DNA of 64,000 nt from CADEDH01 sp050330635. GTDB taxonomy: Bacteria > Actinomycetota > Acidimicrobiia > Acidimicrobiales > SZUA-35. The notes below the pieces were generated by a model. It did no database searches. It worked only from the letters and a program-made list of their open reading frames with translations, and was not told the DNA's origin. Shown here piece by piece: positions 26,232 to 34,216 of this stretch; position 1 is the stretch's first letter, and each line of letters starts with the position of its first letter. The position numbers and the translations under genes are program-made. The stretch lies in the NCBI GenBank assembly GCA_050330635.1, contig JBHJNQ010000046.1, forward strand, positions 94,501 through 158,500. Direction: 5' to 3'.

Positions 26232-27317
26232 TCACCCGGTGAGGGCGCTACCCGACTCCCAGGGAGCGATCTGGCCCTCGTAGACGTCGGGGCCGTTGCG
26301 GAAGTGCGAGGCCTCCTCGAGCGTCTCGACGAACGGCATGTCGACGGGGTACGTCGCCTCACCCCGGGGCCGGGGACCGGCCTTGGAGACGTGGCCCCAC
26401 AGGGGATGGCCCACCACCTCCTCGGCGATCCAGGCCGCCTCGATGAGCTTGGCCAGGTCGTAGCCGGTCTCGATGCCCATCTCGTGGCACAGGTCGACGA
26501 AGTCCTCGGTCGGCACGTGGCCGGCGGCCCGTCCGTTGCCACAGTAGGGGCAGCCGCCCATGCCACCGATGGAGGTGTCGAACTCGGTGACGCCGAGCTG
26601 GAGACCCTCGTAGTAGCTGGCGATGGTCGACCCCCGGGAGTTGTGGAGGTGGAGGTGGAAGGTCTCGATCTCGGGCCAGGTGTCACGGACGGCCGAGATC
26701 GTCTGCCGGGTCGTGTGGGGGGCGTTCCAGCCCATGGCGTCGGAGAGCGACAGCCGACCAACCGCGATGCCCCTGGCATGCCACTTGTCGACCATGAGGC
26801 CGATCAGCTCGAGCTGGTCGGCCAGCGTGAAGGGTCCTTCGAAGTTGGATCCGAACGGGCTCCCCAGGGTGATCGACCCGGAGGTGACGCCCGTCGTCGC
26901 GGCGTCGTCGACGATGGCGTCCATCGCCGCGATCTGCTGGGCCTGGCTGCGGTTGTAGTTGCGGCGGGCGAACGAGTCGCACGCCTCGACGTGGAGACCG
27001 TGGCGGCGGCGCCGGACGTCGATCTTCGGGTAGAAGCGGTCGGCCCGCTCGAACCCCCTGCGGTTGAACACCGCCGCGGTGTAGGTGACACCCGGCCTGG
27101 GCACGAACCGCTCGGCAATCTCCTCGACACAGGCCATGGCCGGCGTCCACTTGGGATGGGCGAACGAACCGATCGAGATGACCTTGGCCCCCGTCTCGCC
27201 CAGGGCATCGAGGAGGCGGAGCTTGTCGTCGACCGTGATGTCGGGGCTCTCGATCTGGAGCCCCTCCCGCATCGTGTCGTCGGTGATCGTCACCGCCTCT
27301 GGTAACAGGCTGGTCAT
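26232..27317 (-). CDS. DRE-TIM metallolyase family protein (HMG-CoA lyase-like)
   Basis: The protein has 361 residues with a TIM-barrel of the HMGL-like family. The N-terminal 'ITDDTMREGLQIE' replaces the usual D-x-T-L-RDG-x-Q; the metal His pair is in 'HLHLHNSRG'; 'GGMGGCPYCGNGRAAGHVPTED' corresponds to the GGCP(Y/F)-xxx-G-x-(N/V)xxTED loop of HMG-CoA lyases. Members cleave or form 3-hydroxy-3-methyl acyl chains (HMG-CoA, citramalate). The altered RDG motif (REG) and the second Cys in CPYC are notable. AGGGAGG precedes the ATG. Leucine degradation is possible but no partner genes are adjacent. Confidence 0.8.
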   Translation of the reverse strand: MTSLLPEAVTITDDTMREGLQIESPDITVDDKLRLLDALGETGAKVISIGSFAHPKWTPAMACVEEIAERFVPRPGVTYTAAVFNRRGFERADRFYPKIDVRRRRHGLHVEACDSFARRNYNRSQAQQIAAMDAIVDDAATTGVTSGSITLGSPFGSNFEGPFTLADQLELIGLMVDKWHARGIAVGRLSLSDAMGWNAPHTTRQTISAVRDTWPEIETFHLHLHNSRGSTIASYYEGLQLGVTEFDTSIGGMGGCPYCGNGRAAGHVPTEDFVDLCHEMGIETGYDLAKLIEAAWIAEEVVGHPLWGHVSKAGPRPRGEATYPVDMPFVETLEEASHFRNGPDVYEGQIAPWESGSALTG

Positions 27318-27433
27318 GGGGGCCTCCCTTGGTCGGCTGCCGGTCCCCAGCGTAGGTGCGGGTCCTCACGTCGACCGAATCCTCCCCCGGGGGCGGAGCC
27401 GACCCGGGCCGAGCCCGCGGTGTCTCCCGGTCC

Positions 27434-28609
27434 TCAGGCGACGGCGACGTCGGCGGAGAACGTGTGGGCCACGGCATCGTCGACGAATCGGCGGACGGCG
27501 GGCTCGAGCGGGAACGAGAGGTGCGAGCCCTCATACCACAGGATCGTGGGCTCGTCCCAGTGCTCCCACAGCCGGCGCACGTTGCCGGGGCGGACCCACC
27601 GGTCGAGGAGGCCGGCGTAGATGAAGCGGCGGTCGGGGGGAACGAGGCACGGCATGGCGAGGGGCGACACGACCTGGAACACCCGCTCCAGGGGGGCCCA
27701 CGACAGACCCCACTGCTCGTAGAAGGGCGGGAGGAGCGGCTCGAGCTGGCGGCGCATGCCCCGCACCAGATCGGATTCGGGGACACCGGCGATCACGCAC
27801 GCCAGGTCGTGGTCGAGGCATGACACGAGCGACGCCATATAGCCGCCGAGTGAGATGCCCGAGATGCCAACCGCCGTCGCCTCCTGGTCGCGTCGGATCC
27901 AGTCGAGGAGGCGGCGGATGTCCCAGGCCCCCTGGGCCAGGGTGAAGACCGTGTTCATGGCCCCGGCGTGGAGGACCCGTCCCCCGTTCTGGTCCACGGC
28001 CCGGGGGCCGTGGAGTGGGAGGATCACGGCGGCGACGTTGAGCCCGTGGCGGCCGTGGAGGCGGGCGGCCCGGAACATCGACAGGTCGAGGGCGGGGTCG
28101 CCGGTGCGGTAGCCGTTGACCAGCACCAGCCAGGGGCGGGGCCCGTCGTGATGGCGCAGGACCCAGGCGTGGCCGGTGCGCACGGGCCGATAGTCGAGCC
28201 ACCGCTCCCGTCCCGGCTCGTCGGGCCACGGCTCGAAGTCGCTGTCGAAGCGCAGGTGCTCGTAGCGGTAGCCACCGTCGACGGCGGTGCGCTGCTCGAT
28301 GGCGTCGAGCGGCGGAGGGTCGCGGTGGTACGACCGGGGATCGGCGAGCCACCCCTCGGCCTCGTAGCGCTCCGCGGCGGCGCTCAGCTCGTCGCGCAAC
28401 CGGCGCCGGAAGGCGGAGTCGGGAATCCGCATGCGACCCATGGCCAGCTCGGCCTGGATCGACCACTCGTCGATCACCCACTTCCACACGGCCACCGGAT
28501 CGGGCGTCACCCCCGGCAGGTCGTCCTCGGTGTGGCCCCGCACCCAGTCGCGAATCGACGGGGACGGCGGGCGGAGGCGGCGGAGATGTCGGCCGATCGG
28601 GCGTGGCAT
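27434..28609 (-). CDS. Alpha/beta hydrolase (abhydrolase_1/18-like)
   Basis: The product has 391 residues. A central core has 'RPWLVLVNGYRTG', 'LHGRHGLNVAAVILPLHGPR', and a nucleophile elbow 'GISGISLGGYMASLV'. A late His in 'YEGSHLSFPLEP' would complete the triad. The N-terminal third ('IRDWVRGHTEDDLPGVTPDPVAVWKWVIDEWS') is helical and specific to a subgroup of actinobacterial hydrolases. The ATG at 28609 is preceded by GAGGAT. It is 19 bp downstream of the MarR gene on the same strand, so MarR probably controls it. The substrate is unknown. Confidence 0.82.
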   Translation of the reverse strand: MPRPIGRHLRRLRPPSPSIRDWVRGHTEDDLPGVTPDPVAVWKWVIDEWSIQAELAMGRMRIPDSAFRRRLRDELSAAAERYEAEGWLADPRSYHRDPPPLDAIEQRTAVDGGYRYEHLRFDSDFEPWPDEPGRERWLDYRPVRTGHAWVLRHHDGPRPWLVLVNGYRTGDPALDLSMFRAARLHGRHGLNVAAVILPLHGPRAVDQNGGRVLHAGAMNTVFTLAQGAWDIRRLLDWIRRDQEATAVGISGISLGGYMASLVSCLDHDLACVIAGVPESDLVRGMRRQLEPLLPPFYEQWGLSWAPLERVFQVVSPLAMPCLVPPDRRFIYAGLLDRWVRPGNVRRLWEHWDEPTILWYEGSHLSFPLEPAVRRFVDDAVAHTFSADVAVA

Positions 28610-28628
28610 GGCGGATCCTCGATTCGGC

Positions 28629-29219
28629 TCAGCTGTCGGACACCGATGGCTCGACACCTGGGGGGGCGGTGGTTCCCACCCCGGCGGCGAGGGTGAGATC
28701 GGTGGATTTGAGCATTCGTTCCAGCAGGTCGGCGAGAACGATCCGCTCGTCGTGCGAGAACACGGCGAAGATGTCGTAGTAGATGCCGAAGGCGCGGTCG
28801 ACGAAGAACTGGTGTCGCCGCAGGCCCTCCTCGGTGAGCTCGACGAGGACCTCGCGGTGATCGTGCTGGGCCCGACGTTTGCGCACGAGCCCGCTGGCCT
28901 CCAGACGGTTGACCGCCCGGGTCACCGATGAGGGTTCGAGACCCATGACGACGGCCAGCTCGCGTATGGCGCAGGGTCCGTTCCCGGCGACGGCATCGAG
29001 GGCCCGGAACTGACCGGGCTCGATCGACTCCGCCCCGGCCTGGAGAACGTGACGGCGGAGCCGTTCGACGGTCGGCCCCAACCGGGCGGCCCGCCACAGG
29101 GCGGCGAGACGGTCGTCGACCTCCCACGTCTCGTCGACACCTTCGACGGCGACGGCGAGCGTGCGCAGGGCGGTCGACCCCTCGTGGGTGCCCGGATCGG
29201 GCTGGGACTCAGTGCTCAT
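28629..29219 (-). CDS. MarR-family transcriptional regulator
   Basis: The protein has 196 residues with a winged helix at about 70-140: 'CAIRELAVVMGLEPSSVTRAVNRLEASGLVRKRRAQHDHREVLVELTEEG'. It has N- and C-terminal extensions compared with a standard 150-residue MarR. It is divergent from the PhaE-PhaC operon across a 265-bp gap that contains an 8-bp inverted repeat with CAAGA/TCTTG half-sites and a good promoter facing the pha genes. Control of both flanking units is inferred. The ligand may be an acyl-CoA or hydroxyalkanoate, which is speculation. Confidence 0.88.
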   Translation of the reverse strand: MSTESQPDPGTHEGSTALRTLAVAVEGVDETWEVDDRLAALWRAARLGPTVERLRRHVLQAGAESIEPGQFRALDAVAGNGPCAIRELAVVMGLEPSSVTRAVNRLEASGLVRKRRAQHDHREVLVELTEEGLRRHQFFVDRAFGIYYDIFAVFSHDERIVLADLLERMLKSTDLTLAAGVGTTAPPGVEPSVSDS

Positions 29220-29307
29220 GGGCGGTTTCCCCGATCAACGTAGAGCGGATCGCTCCTGGGAGGAAATCTGCAGTGTGTATGACAACCATCTTGTTTAGCG
29301 AAGCTAC

Positions 29308-29336
29308 TTGACGGGTCGTTCATTGATCAAGATACT
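29308..29336 (+). promoter_or_regulatory. Candidate promoter of the pha operon
   Basis: TTGACG (29308-29313) and GATACT (29331-29336) are separated by 17 bp in an AT-rich gap. The -10 overlaps the left arm of the inverted repeat at 29325-29362. Confidence 0.5.
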
Positions 29337-29362
29337 TGCATTACGTCACACATTTCTTGATC
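29325..29362. promoter_or_regulatory. Inverted repeat, likely MarR operator
   Basis: Arms GATCAAGA (29325-29332) and TCTTGATC (29355-29362) are exact reverse complements with a 22-bp spacer. A further ATCTTG lies at 29288-29293. The spacing places both arms around a predicted promoter, fitting repression by a dimeric regulator such as the divergent MarR. Confidence 0.45.
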
Positions 29363-29484
29363 CGTCAGGTTGGCGCCGATGGGGTGGGCTCCGTTCGCAG
29401 GATCGATCGAAACACGATGACTCCGCCCGCAGACCCACCGCCAGCACATCGACCCGCTCAGCCGGATCAGAGGGAGCCCGCAGC

Positions 29485-29871
29485 ATGAGTAGCAGCCCGC
29501 AGTGGCGCCAGGCCTTCGACGCCTGGGAGAAGGCCGTCGCACCCGGCCTGGAGGAACTGACCGCCTCCGCCGGTTTCCAGGACGTCCTGGCCGTGGCGGC
29601 CAGGATGAACGCCCAGGTGCTCTCCGAGACCGAACGCTGGTCACGCCGCTGGCTCCACCTGTGGAACCTGCCGGCCGCCAGCGACGTGCGGGGCCTCCGC
29701 CGTCAGATCGCCAGCCTCGAGCGCGAGGTCAAGACGCTCCGCCGCTCCTTCGACGGCGCCACTCCCCTCGACGGCACCGCGCCCACCGCCGACGCCACAG
29801 CGGCCGGGACGGCGGCCCGCCGTCTCGACCTCGTCGAGACCGACACCGACGACATCGCCGACGCCAGCTGA
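29485..29871 (+). CDS. phaE: PhaE-like / PHA synthase-associated protein
   Basis: The protein has 128 residues. It is helical, with 'WRQAFDAWEKAVAPGLEELTASAGFQDVLAVAARMNAQ' and then 'WSRRWLHLWNLPAASDVRGLRRQIASLEREVKTLRR', the C-terminal pattern of PhaE and PhaR-type subunits: the 'LWNLP-x-x-D-(V/I)' motif followed by a coiled coil. In class III and IV PHA synthases this subunit binds PhaC and activates it. It is much shorter than classical PhaE (about 350), so it is a mini form. It is 14 bp ahead of phaC. ATG follows AGAGGGAG. Confidence 0.78.
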   Translation: MSSSPQWRQAFDAWEKAVAPGLEELTASAGFQDVLAVAARMNAQVLSETERWSRRWLHLWNLPAASDVRGLRRQIASLEREVKTLRRSFDGATPLDGTAPTADATAAGTAARRLDLVETDTDDIADAS

Positions 29872-29885
29872 CGGGGGACCGACCC

Positions 29886-30986
29886 ATGCCTGCCACCACC
29901 CCCAATCTCCTCGATCCCTTCGGCGTGGCCGAGGCGTTGACCCGCAACAGCAAGCGCTACTGGAACTTGACCCGTCACCTGTTCGGCATCGACCGGGCCC
30001 AGGTCGGCGTCACCCCCCGCGACGAGGTGTGGTCGAGCGGCAAGGCCGTCCTCCACCGCTACCGCAGCGACGAGGTGACCGTCCGCCCCCCCGTCCTGCT
30101 CGTGATGAGCCTCGTCAGCCGGGCCTACATCCTCGATCTCCAACCGGGCAACAGCTTTGTCGAGCACCTGCTGGAGCGGGGGTTCGACGTCTACCTGCTC
30201 GACTGGGGCGTCCCCGACGAGGAGGACGCCACGAACACCCTGGAAACCTACATCGACGACCTCCTGCCCGAAGCCGTGGCCAGGATCGACGCCGCCTCGG
30301 GCCGCCAGGGTGTCACCGTGTTCGGCTACTGCTTCGGGGGCCTGCTGGCCCTCCTCTACACCGCCGGCCATCCCGACGACCCCATCCGCAACCTGGTGGT
30401 CATGGCCACCCCGGTCGACTTCACCGAGATGCCGCCCGCCATGAGCGGCGTGGGCGGCCGAGGCATCGATCCCGACCACGTCATCGACGCCACCGGCAAC
30501 CTCCCGGCCGAGGCCGTACGGAGCTCGTTCACCCTCCTCACCCCCACCGCCGACCTGGCCACGATCGCCGACTTCTGGGAACGCCTCGACGACGACGCCT
30601 TCCTCGAGTCGTACCAGGCCATGACCCAGTGGACCCGCAACCACATCCCCTTTCCCGGCGCCGCCTTCAAGCAGACGGTCGCCCTGTTCCAGGAGGGCAA
30701 CGGGTTCATCAACGACGCCGTCGTGCTCGGGGGACGCCGGATCCGACTCGGCGACATCACGGTGCCGTTCCTGAACGTGGTGGCCGAGCGTGACCACATC
30801 GTCCCCGCCGCCTCCGCCCGGCCCGTCACCCCGCTGGTGGGCTCGGACGACGCCACCGAGCTGCTCCTGCCCGCCGGTCACGTCGGCCTGATCGTCGGCA
30901 AGCGGGGCCGGACCGAGTGCATGCCGGCCATGTCCGACTGGATGCTGGCCCACTCCGACGTCGAACCCGTCGTCGACGTCGGCTGA
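29886..30986 (+). CDS. phaC: Class III/IV poly(R)-hydroxyalkanoate synthase subunit PhaC
   Basis: The product has 366 residues, the length of class III/IV PhaC. The lipase-like box 'FGYCFGG' holds the catalytic Cys149. 'YLLDWGVPDEEDATNTLETYIDD' precedes it, and the distal catalytic His is in 'LPAGHVGLIVG', with Asp in 'VAERDHIVPA'. It polymerises 3-hydroxyacyl-CoA into storage polyester at the granule surface. It is in an operon with the PhaE-like gene, then patatin and WS/DGAT genes. No phaA/phaB was seen here, so precursors come from elsewhere (for example the enoyl-CoA hydratase route). Confidence 0.92.
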   Translation: MPATTPNLLDPFGVAEALTRNSKRYWNLTRHLFGIDRAQVGVTPRDEVWSSGKAVLHRYRSDEVTVRPPVLLVMSLVSRAYILDLQPGNSFVEHLLERGFDVYLLDWGVPDEEDATNTLETYIDDLLPEAVARIDAASGRQGVTVFGYCFGGLLALLYTAGHPDDPIRNLVVMATPVDFTEMPPAMSGVGGRGIDPDHVIDATGNLPAEAVRSSFTLLTPTADLATIADFWERLDDDAFLESYQAMTQWTRNHIPFPGAAFKQTVALFQEGNGFINDAVVLGGRRIRLGDITVPFLNVVAERDHIVPAASARPVTPLVGSDDATELLLPAGHVGLIVGKRGRTECMPAMSDWMLAHSDVEPVVDVG

Positions 30987-31004
30987 GCGGACGCACCGAC
31001 GACG

Positions 31005-31967
31005 ATGGGGGCCACAGACCGGGGGGCGACCCCATCCCGAGGGCGGGTCGCCCTCGTGCTCGGCTCGGGCGGCATCGTGGGCGGGGCGTTCCACGCCGGC
31101 GTCCTCAAGGCGCTGCTCGACACGTGGAACATCGACGCCCGCTCGGTCGACCTGATCGTGGGCACGTCGGCCGGCTCGGTCGCCGCTGCCCTGACCGCGG
31201 CCGGCCTCCACCCCAACGACCTGTTCCGGCGGGAAATCGGCAAGCCCATGAGCCCCGGCGGTCAGAGACTCCTTCGGACGGCCAGGGCAAAACGGGGACC
31301 CACCCCGGTGACCCAGTCGTCGATCGGCCGACCCATGGCCCCCGAGGCCCTGTGGCGGGCCGCCCTCCGGCCTTCCGGCGTTGCCCCCGGCAGCCTGGCC
31401 GCCGCCCTCCTCCCCCGGGGGTCGGCGTCGACCGCCCACGTCGCCGGGATGGTCGACGGGCTGCTCGGCCCTTGGTGGCCGGCTCGGCCCGAGCTACGGG
31501 TCTGCACGGTCGAGGTGGCCAGCGCCCGTCGGGTCGTCTTCGGGCGCGGTGACGGGGCGACCCCGTCGGCCGCCGTCGCCGCCTCGTGTGCCGTTCCCGC
31601 CGTGTTCTCTCCCGTCGCCATCCGTGGTCGGGAGTACTACGACGGCGGTGCCCACTCGGCCGACAACCTCGACGTCATCGGCGACGACCGCTACGACCTC
31701 ATCGTCGTCAGCTCCCCCATGAGCACCACCCGGCGAATCGACGCCGGCCGCCCGTGGAGCATGCTGCGCACCGTGTCGCGGTGGCAGACCGACCAGCAGC
31801 GGGGCCGGCTCTCGGGGTGCGGCCATGTGGAGATCGTGCGGCCAACGGTCCGCGACCTCGACGCCATGGGCACCAACCTCCTCGATCGCAGCCGTCGACC
31901 GGCGGTGGCGGTGCAGGCCCACGCCTCGGCCTCGGCCCGCTTCGCACGGCGCCCCTGCCCCATCTGA
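31005..31967 (+). CDS. Patatin-like phospholipase
   Basis: The protein has 320 residues. The oxyanion loop 'LVLGSGGIVGGAFHAGVL', nucleophile elbow 'VGTSAGS' with Ser near 59, and catalytic Asp in 'YYDGGAHSADNLDVI' define a patatin hydrolase. The G-x-G-G-x-x-G loop is complete. It is probably an intracellular lipase or phospholipase acting on storage lipid or granule surfaces (inference from position between phaC and WS/DGAT). It begins 18 bp after phaC. A central 'RTARAKRGPTP' insertion is unremarkable. Confidence 0.85.
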   Translation: MGATDRGATPSRGRVALVLGSGGIVGGAFHAGVLKALLDTWNIDARSVDLIVGTSAGSVAAALTAAGLHPNDLFRREIGKPMSPGGQRLLRTARAKRGPTPVTQSSIGRPMAPEALWRAALRPSGVAPGSLAAALLPRGSASTAHVAGMVDGLLGPWWPARPELRVCTVEVASARRVVFGRGDGATPSAAVAASCAVPAVFSPVAIRGREYYDGGAHSADNLDVIGDDRYDLIVVSSPMSTTRRIDAGRPWSMLRTVSRWQTDQQRGRLSGCGHVEIVRPTVRDLDAMGTNLLDRSRRPAVAVQAHASASARFARRPCPI

Positions 31968-32022
31968 TCGCCCACCTGTTCCCCCTCTGGTTCCCTCCAG
32001 CCGATCCGACCGAGTCGTCACC

Positions 32023-33495
32023 GTGAAACAGCTCTCCGGCCTTGATGCCGGCTTCCTCTACATGGAGTCGCCCACCACCTACGGCCACGTCAACAGCCTG
32101 TCGATCTACCAGCGACCCCGAACCAGGAGCTTCCGCCCCTACGAGCTGGTCAGGGAGCGGCTGGCGGCCAAGCTGGGCGACCTGGCCCCCCTCCGGCGCC
32201 GCCTGGTGGAGGTGCCGTTCCAGATCGACCACCCCTGGTGGATCGACGACCCCGCCTTCGACCTCGACTTCCACCTGCGCCACATCGCCGTACCCCCGCC
32301 GGGGGAGCAGCACGCCCTGGCCGAGCTCGTGGGCCGCATCATCAGCCGCCCCCTCGACCGCTCCCATCCCCTGTGGGAGGCCTACGTCATCGAAGGTCTG
32401 GCCGGGCAGGACTGGGCCCTGCTCCTCAAGTTCCACCACGCCGCCATCGACGGGGCGGCCGGGCTCGAGCTGCTCACCATCCTGCTCGACCCGGAACCGG
32501 ATGCCGGCCCCCTGCCGCCGGCCGACCTCGGCCCGGGCGAGCGGGTTCCGACGCCGTCGGAGATGCTCGGACGGACGGCGTTCGAGTACGCCCTGCGCCC
32601 CGAGCGGTTCCTCCGAGCCCAGCTCCGCACACTGCGCGACGCATCGACGATCGCCAACGAGCGGCGGGCCGAGCTGTACCGGGCCTCGCTCCGGTCGTGG
32701 GCGCAGCCCGCCCTCCCCTTTTCCCTGCGCCCCGACGTTCCCCGCCCTCCGGAGGGGATGGCGCCACCGACCCCGTTCAACCGGGCCATCAGCCCCCACC
32801 GCCGCTTCGCCTACCGCACCGAGTCGCTGGCGGCGATCAAGGACATCAAGAACCGGTACGGCGTCACCGTCAACGACGTCATCATGGCCATCTGCGCCGG
32901 TGCGCTCCGCCGTTACCTGGCCCGCCACGACCAGCTGACCGGCGAGCCCCTGGTGGCGGCCGTGCCGGTGTCGATCCGGACCGGTGACGAGGACGACCCG
33001 TGGACCAACCGGGTGTCGTCGATCGTGGCCCCCCTCCCGACCCACCTCGACACCCCACAGGCCCGGGTGGCCTACGCCCACGAGGCGATGGCCGACGCCA
33101 AGGCCCGGTTCGATCTGATTCCAGCCGACGCCCTCCAGGACTTCAGCCGATTCTCACCGCCCGCCCTGTTCACCCAGGCGTCGGCCCTCATGGCCCGGAC
33201 CCGGATGGCCGACCGGACCGGCTCGCCCGTCAACCTCGTCATCTCCAACGTGCCCGGACCCCGCCACCCCCTCTACCTGGGCCCGGCCCGGTTGGAGCAC
33301 TACTACCCGGTCTCCACGATCGCCGAGGGTCAGGGCCTGAACATCACGGTCCACAGCTATCAGGACATCCTCGACATCGGCCTCGTCGGGTGCCGAGAGC
33401 TGATGCCCGACATCTGGGACCTGCTCGAACTCATAGGCGACGAGGTCCAGGCTCTGCTCGACCACCGGAGGGTGGCGACGCCCGTCACCGCCTGA
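32023..33495 (+). CDS. Wax ester synthase/diacylglycerol acyltransferase (WS/DGAT)
   Basis: The product has 490 residues, normal for the family. The active motif 'HHAAIDG' is at 138-144 (HHxxxDG). The N-terminus 'LSGLDAGFLYMESPTTYGHV' and C-terminal 'NLVISNVPGPRHPLYLGPARLEHYYPVS' are signature regions (PLW motif at 116-118 'HPLW', ND motif 'VNDVIMAICAGALRRYL'). It makes triacylglycerol or wax ester from acyl-CoA. Together with phaC it suggests two kinds of storage lipid. GTG at 32023; no strong ribosome site is visible, and the gene follows the patatin gene by 55 bp. Confidence 0.93.
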   Translation: MKQLSGLDAGFLYMESPTTYGHVNSLSIYQRPRTRSFRPYELVRERLAAKLGDLAPLRRRLVEVPFQIDHPWWIDDPAFDLDFHLRHIAVPPPGEQHALAELVGRIISRPLDRSHPLWEAYVIEGLAGQDWALLLKFHHAAIDGAAGLELLTILLDPEPDAGPLPPADLGPGERVPTPSEMLGRTAFEYALRPERFLRAQLRTLRDASTIANERRAELYRASLRSWAQPALPFSLRPDVPRPPEGMAPPTPFNRAISPHRRFAYRTESLAAIKDIKNRYGVTVNDVIMAICAGALRRYLARHDQLTGEPLVAAVPVSIRTGDEDDPWTNRVSSIVAPLPTHLDTPQARVAYAHEAMADAKARFDLIPADALQDFSRFSPPALFTQASALMARTRMADRTGSPVNLVISNVPGPRHPLYLGPARLEHYYPVSTIAEGQGLNITVHSYQDILDIGLVGCRELMPDIWDLLELIGDEVQALLDHRRVATPVTA

Positions 33496-33694
33496 AAGGA
33501 CGATCGGTACGGACCGGCACCGGGTGGGGGCGGGGGGCGACGACGAGCTCGACCAGTCGGTCGCCGGCGGCGAGCACCCGGTCGACGAGCGCCCGGGCCC
33601 GCCCGGCCCGACGGCGCCGGCCCGCAGCGGGCGACCGGCGTCCGGGTTCCCGGCTGGGGTCGGCTGTGCTGTCGACTGCGCTGTGGTCAGCCAT
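33485..33694 (-). CDS. Possible small Arg-rich protein
   Basis: This is an open frame of 69 codons starting at ATG 33694 and overlapping the end of the WS/DGAT gene by 11 bp. It is rich in Arg, Pro and Ala ('AAGRRRRAGRARALVDRVLAAGDRLVELV'), with one plausible amphipathic helix. No family is recognised and it may be a chance frame in GC-rich DNA. Confidence 0.2.
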   Translation of the reverse strand: MADHSAVDSTADPSREPGRRSPAAGRRRRAGRARALVDRVLAAGDRLVELVVAPRPHPVPVRTDRPFRR

Positions 33695-33779
33695 CGATGC
33701 TCCTCGCTGCCGCCCGTCGTATGCCTGTATGACGGTGCAACCCCGCCGGTGATACGCCTGTTCCATCGTCGCATCCGGA

Positions 33780-33915
33780 CCCGGACCTGACCGGTTCCGC
33801 CAAGGATTGATCGACCGGGTCCGGGCCCGGACCTGACCGGTTCCGCCAGGGATTCATCGACCGGGTCCGGACCCGACGGTCGGCGGGTCCGGGCCCGACG
33901 GTCGGCGGGCCCGCT
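33780..33915. repeat. Tandem repeats: 46 bp x2 followed by 22 bp x2
   Basis: A 46-bp unit containing ACCTGACCGGTTCCGCCA occurs at 33780-33825 and 33826-33871 with few differences. It is followed by a 22-bp unit (CCCGACGGTCGGCGGG core) at 33872-33893 and 33894-33915. The rest of the gap between the WS/DGAT stop and 33932 shows nothing else apart from the doubtful small frame. Confidence 0.85.
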
Positions 33916-33931
33916 GTGCCATCATCGCGAC

Positions 33932-34216
33932 GTGATCGTGCAGTCGGGTGACGAAGGGGTTCCTCGCCTCGTGCTCACCATGGACCAGCACACGGCCACC
34001 GGTGCGACGATGGCCGAGCACTTCGGTGGCACCGACGGGTTCGACCGGCTCGAGCCCCACCAGCTGGTGGTGGGACTCGTGGGGGAACACGACCGGGGAT
34101 GGGTCGAGGTCGACGCCGGCGCCCCCCGCCATCCCGGGCCCTGCTCGAACCGACGATCGCCGCCCTGGCCGGCCCATGGGCCGGTGACCCTCGTCAGCGC
34201 TCGTCGAGGCCGATGA
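33932..34216 (+). pseudogene. DUF3891-like protein fragment
   Basis: The first ~65 codons ('VLTMDQHTATGATMAEHFGG', 'LEPHQLVVGLVGEHDRGWVEVDAGAP') match the start of DUF3891 proteins, with their 'D-H-x-x-(L/T)-x-G-x-(I/M)-A-x-HWG' and 'AEHDDGW' blocks. Full-length relatives are about 230-250 residues. Here the similarity stops and the frame ends in Pro/Arg-rich sequence that overlaps the amidohydrolase 3' end by 23 bp. It is probably a 3'-truncated gene. The function of the family is unknown. Confidence 0.5.
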
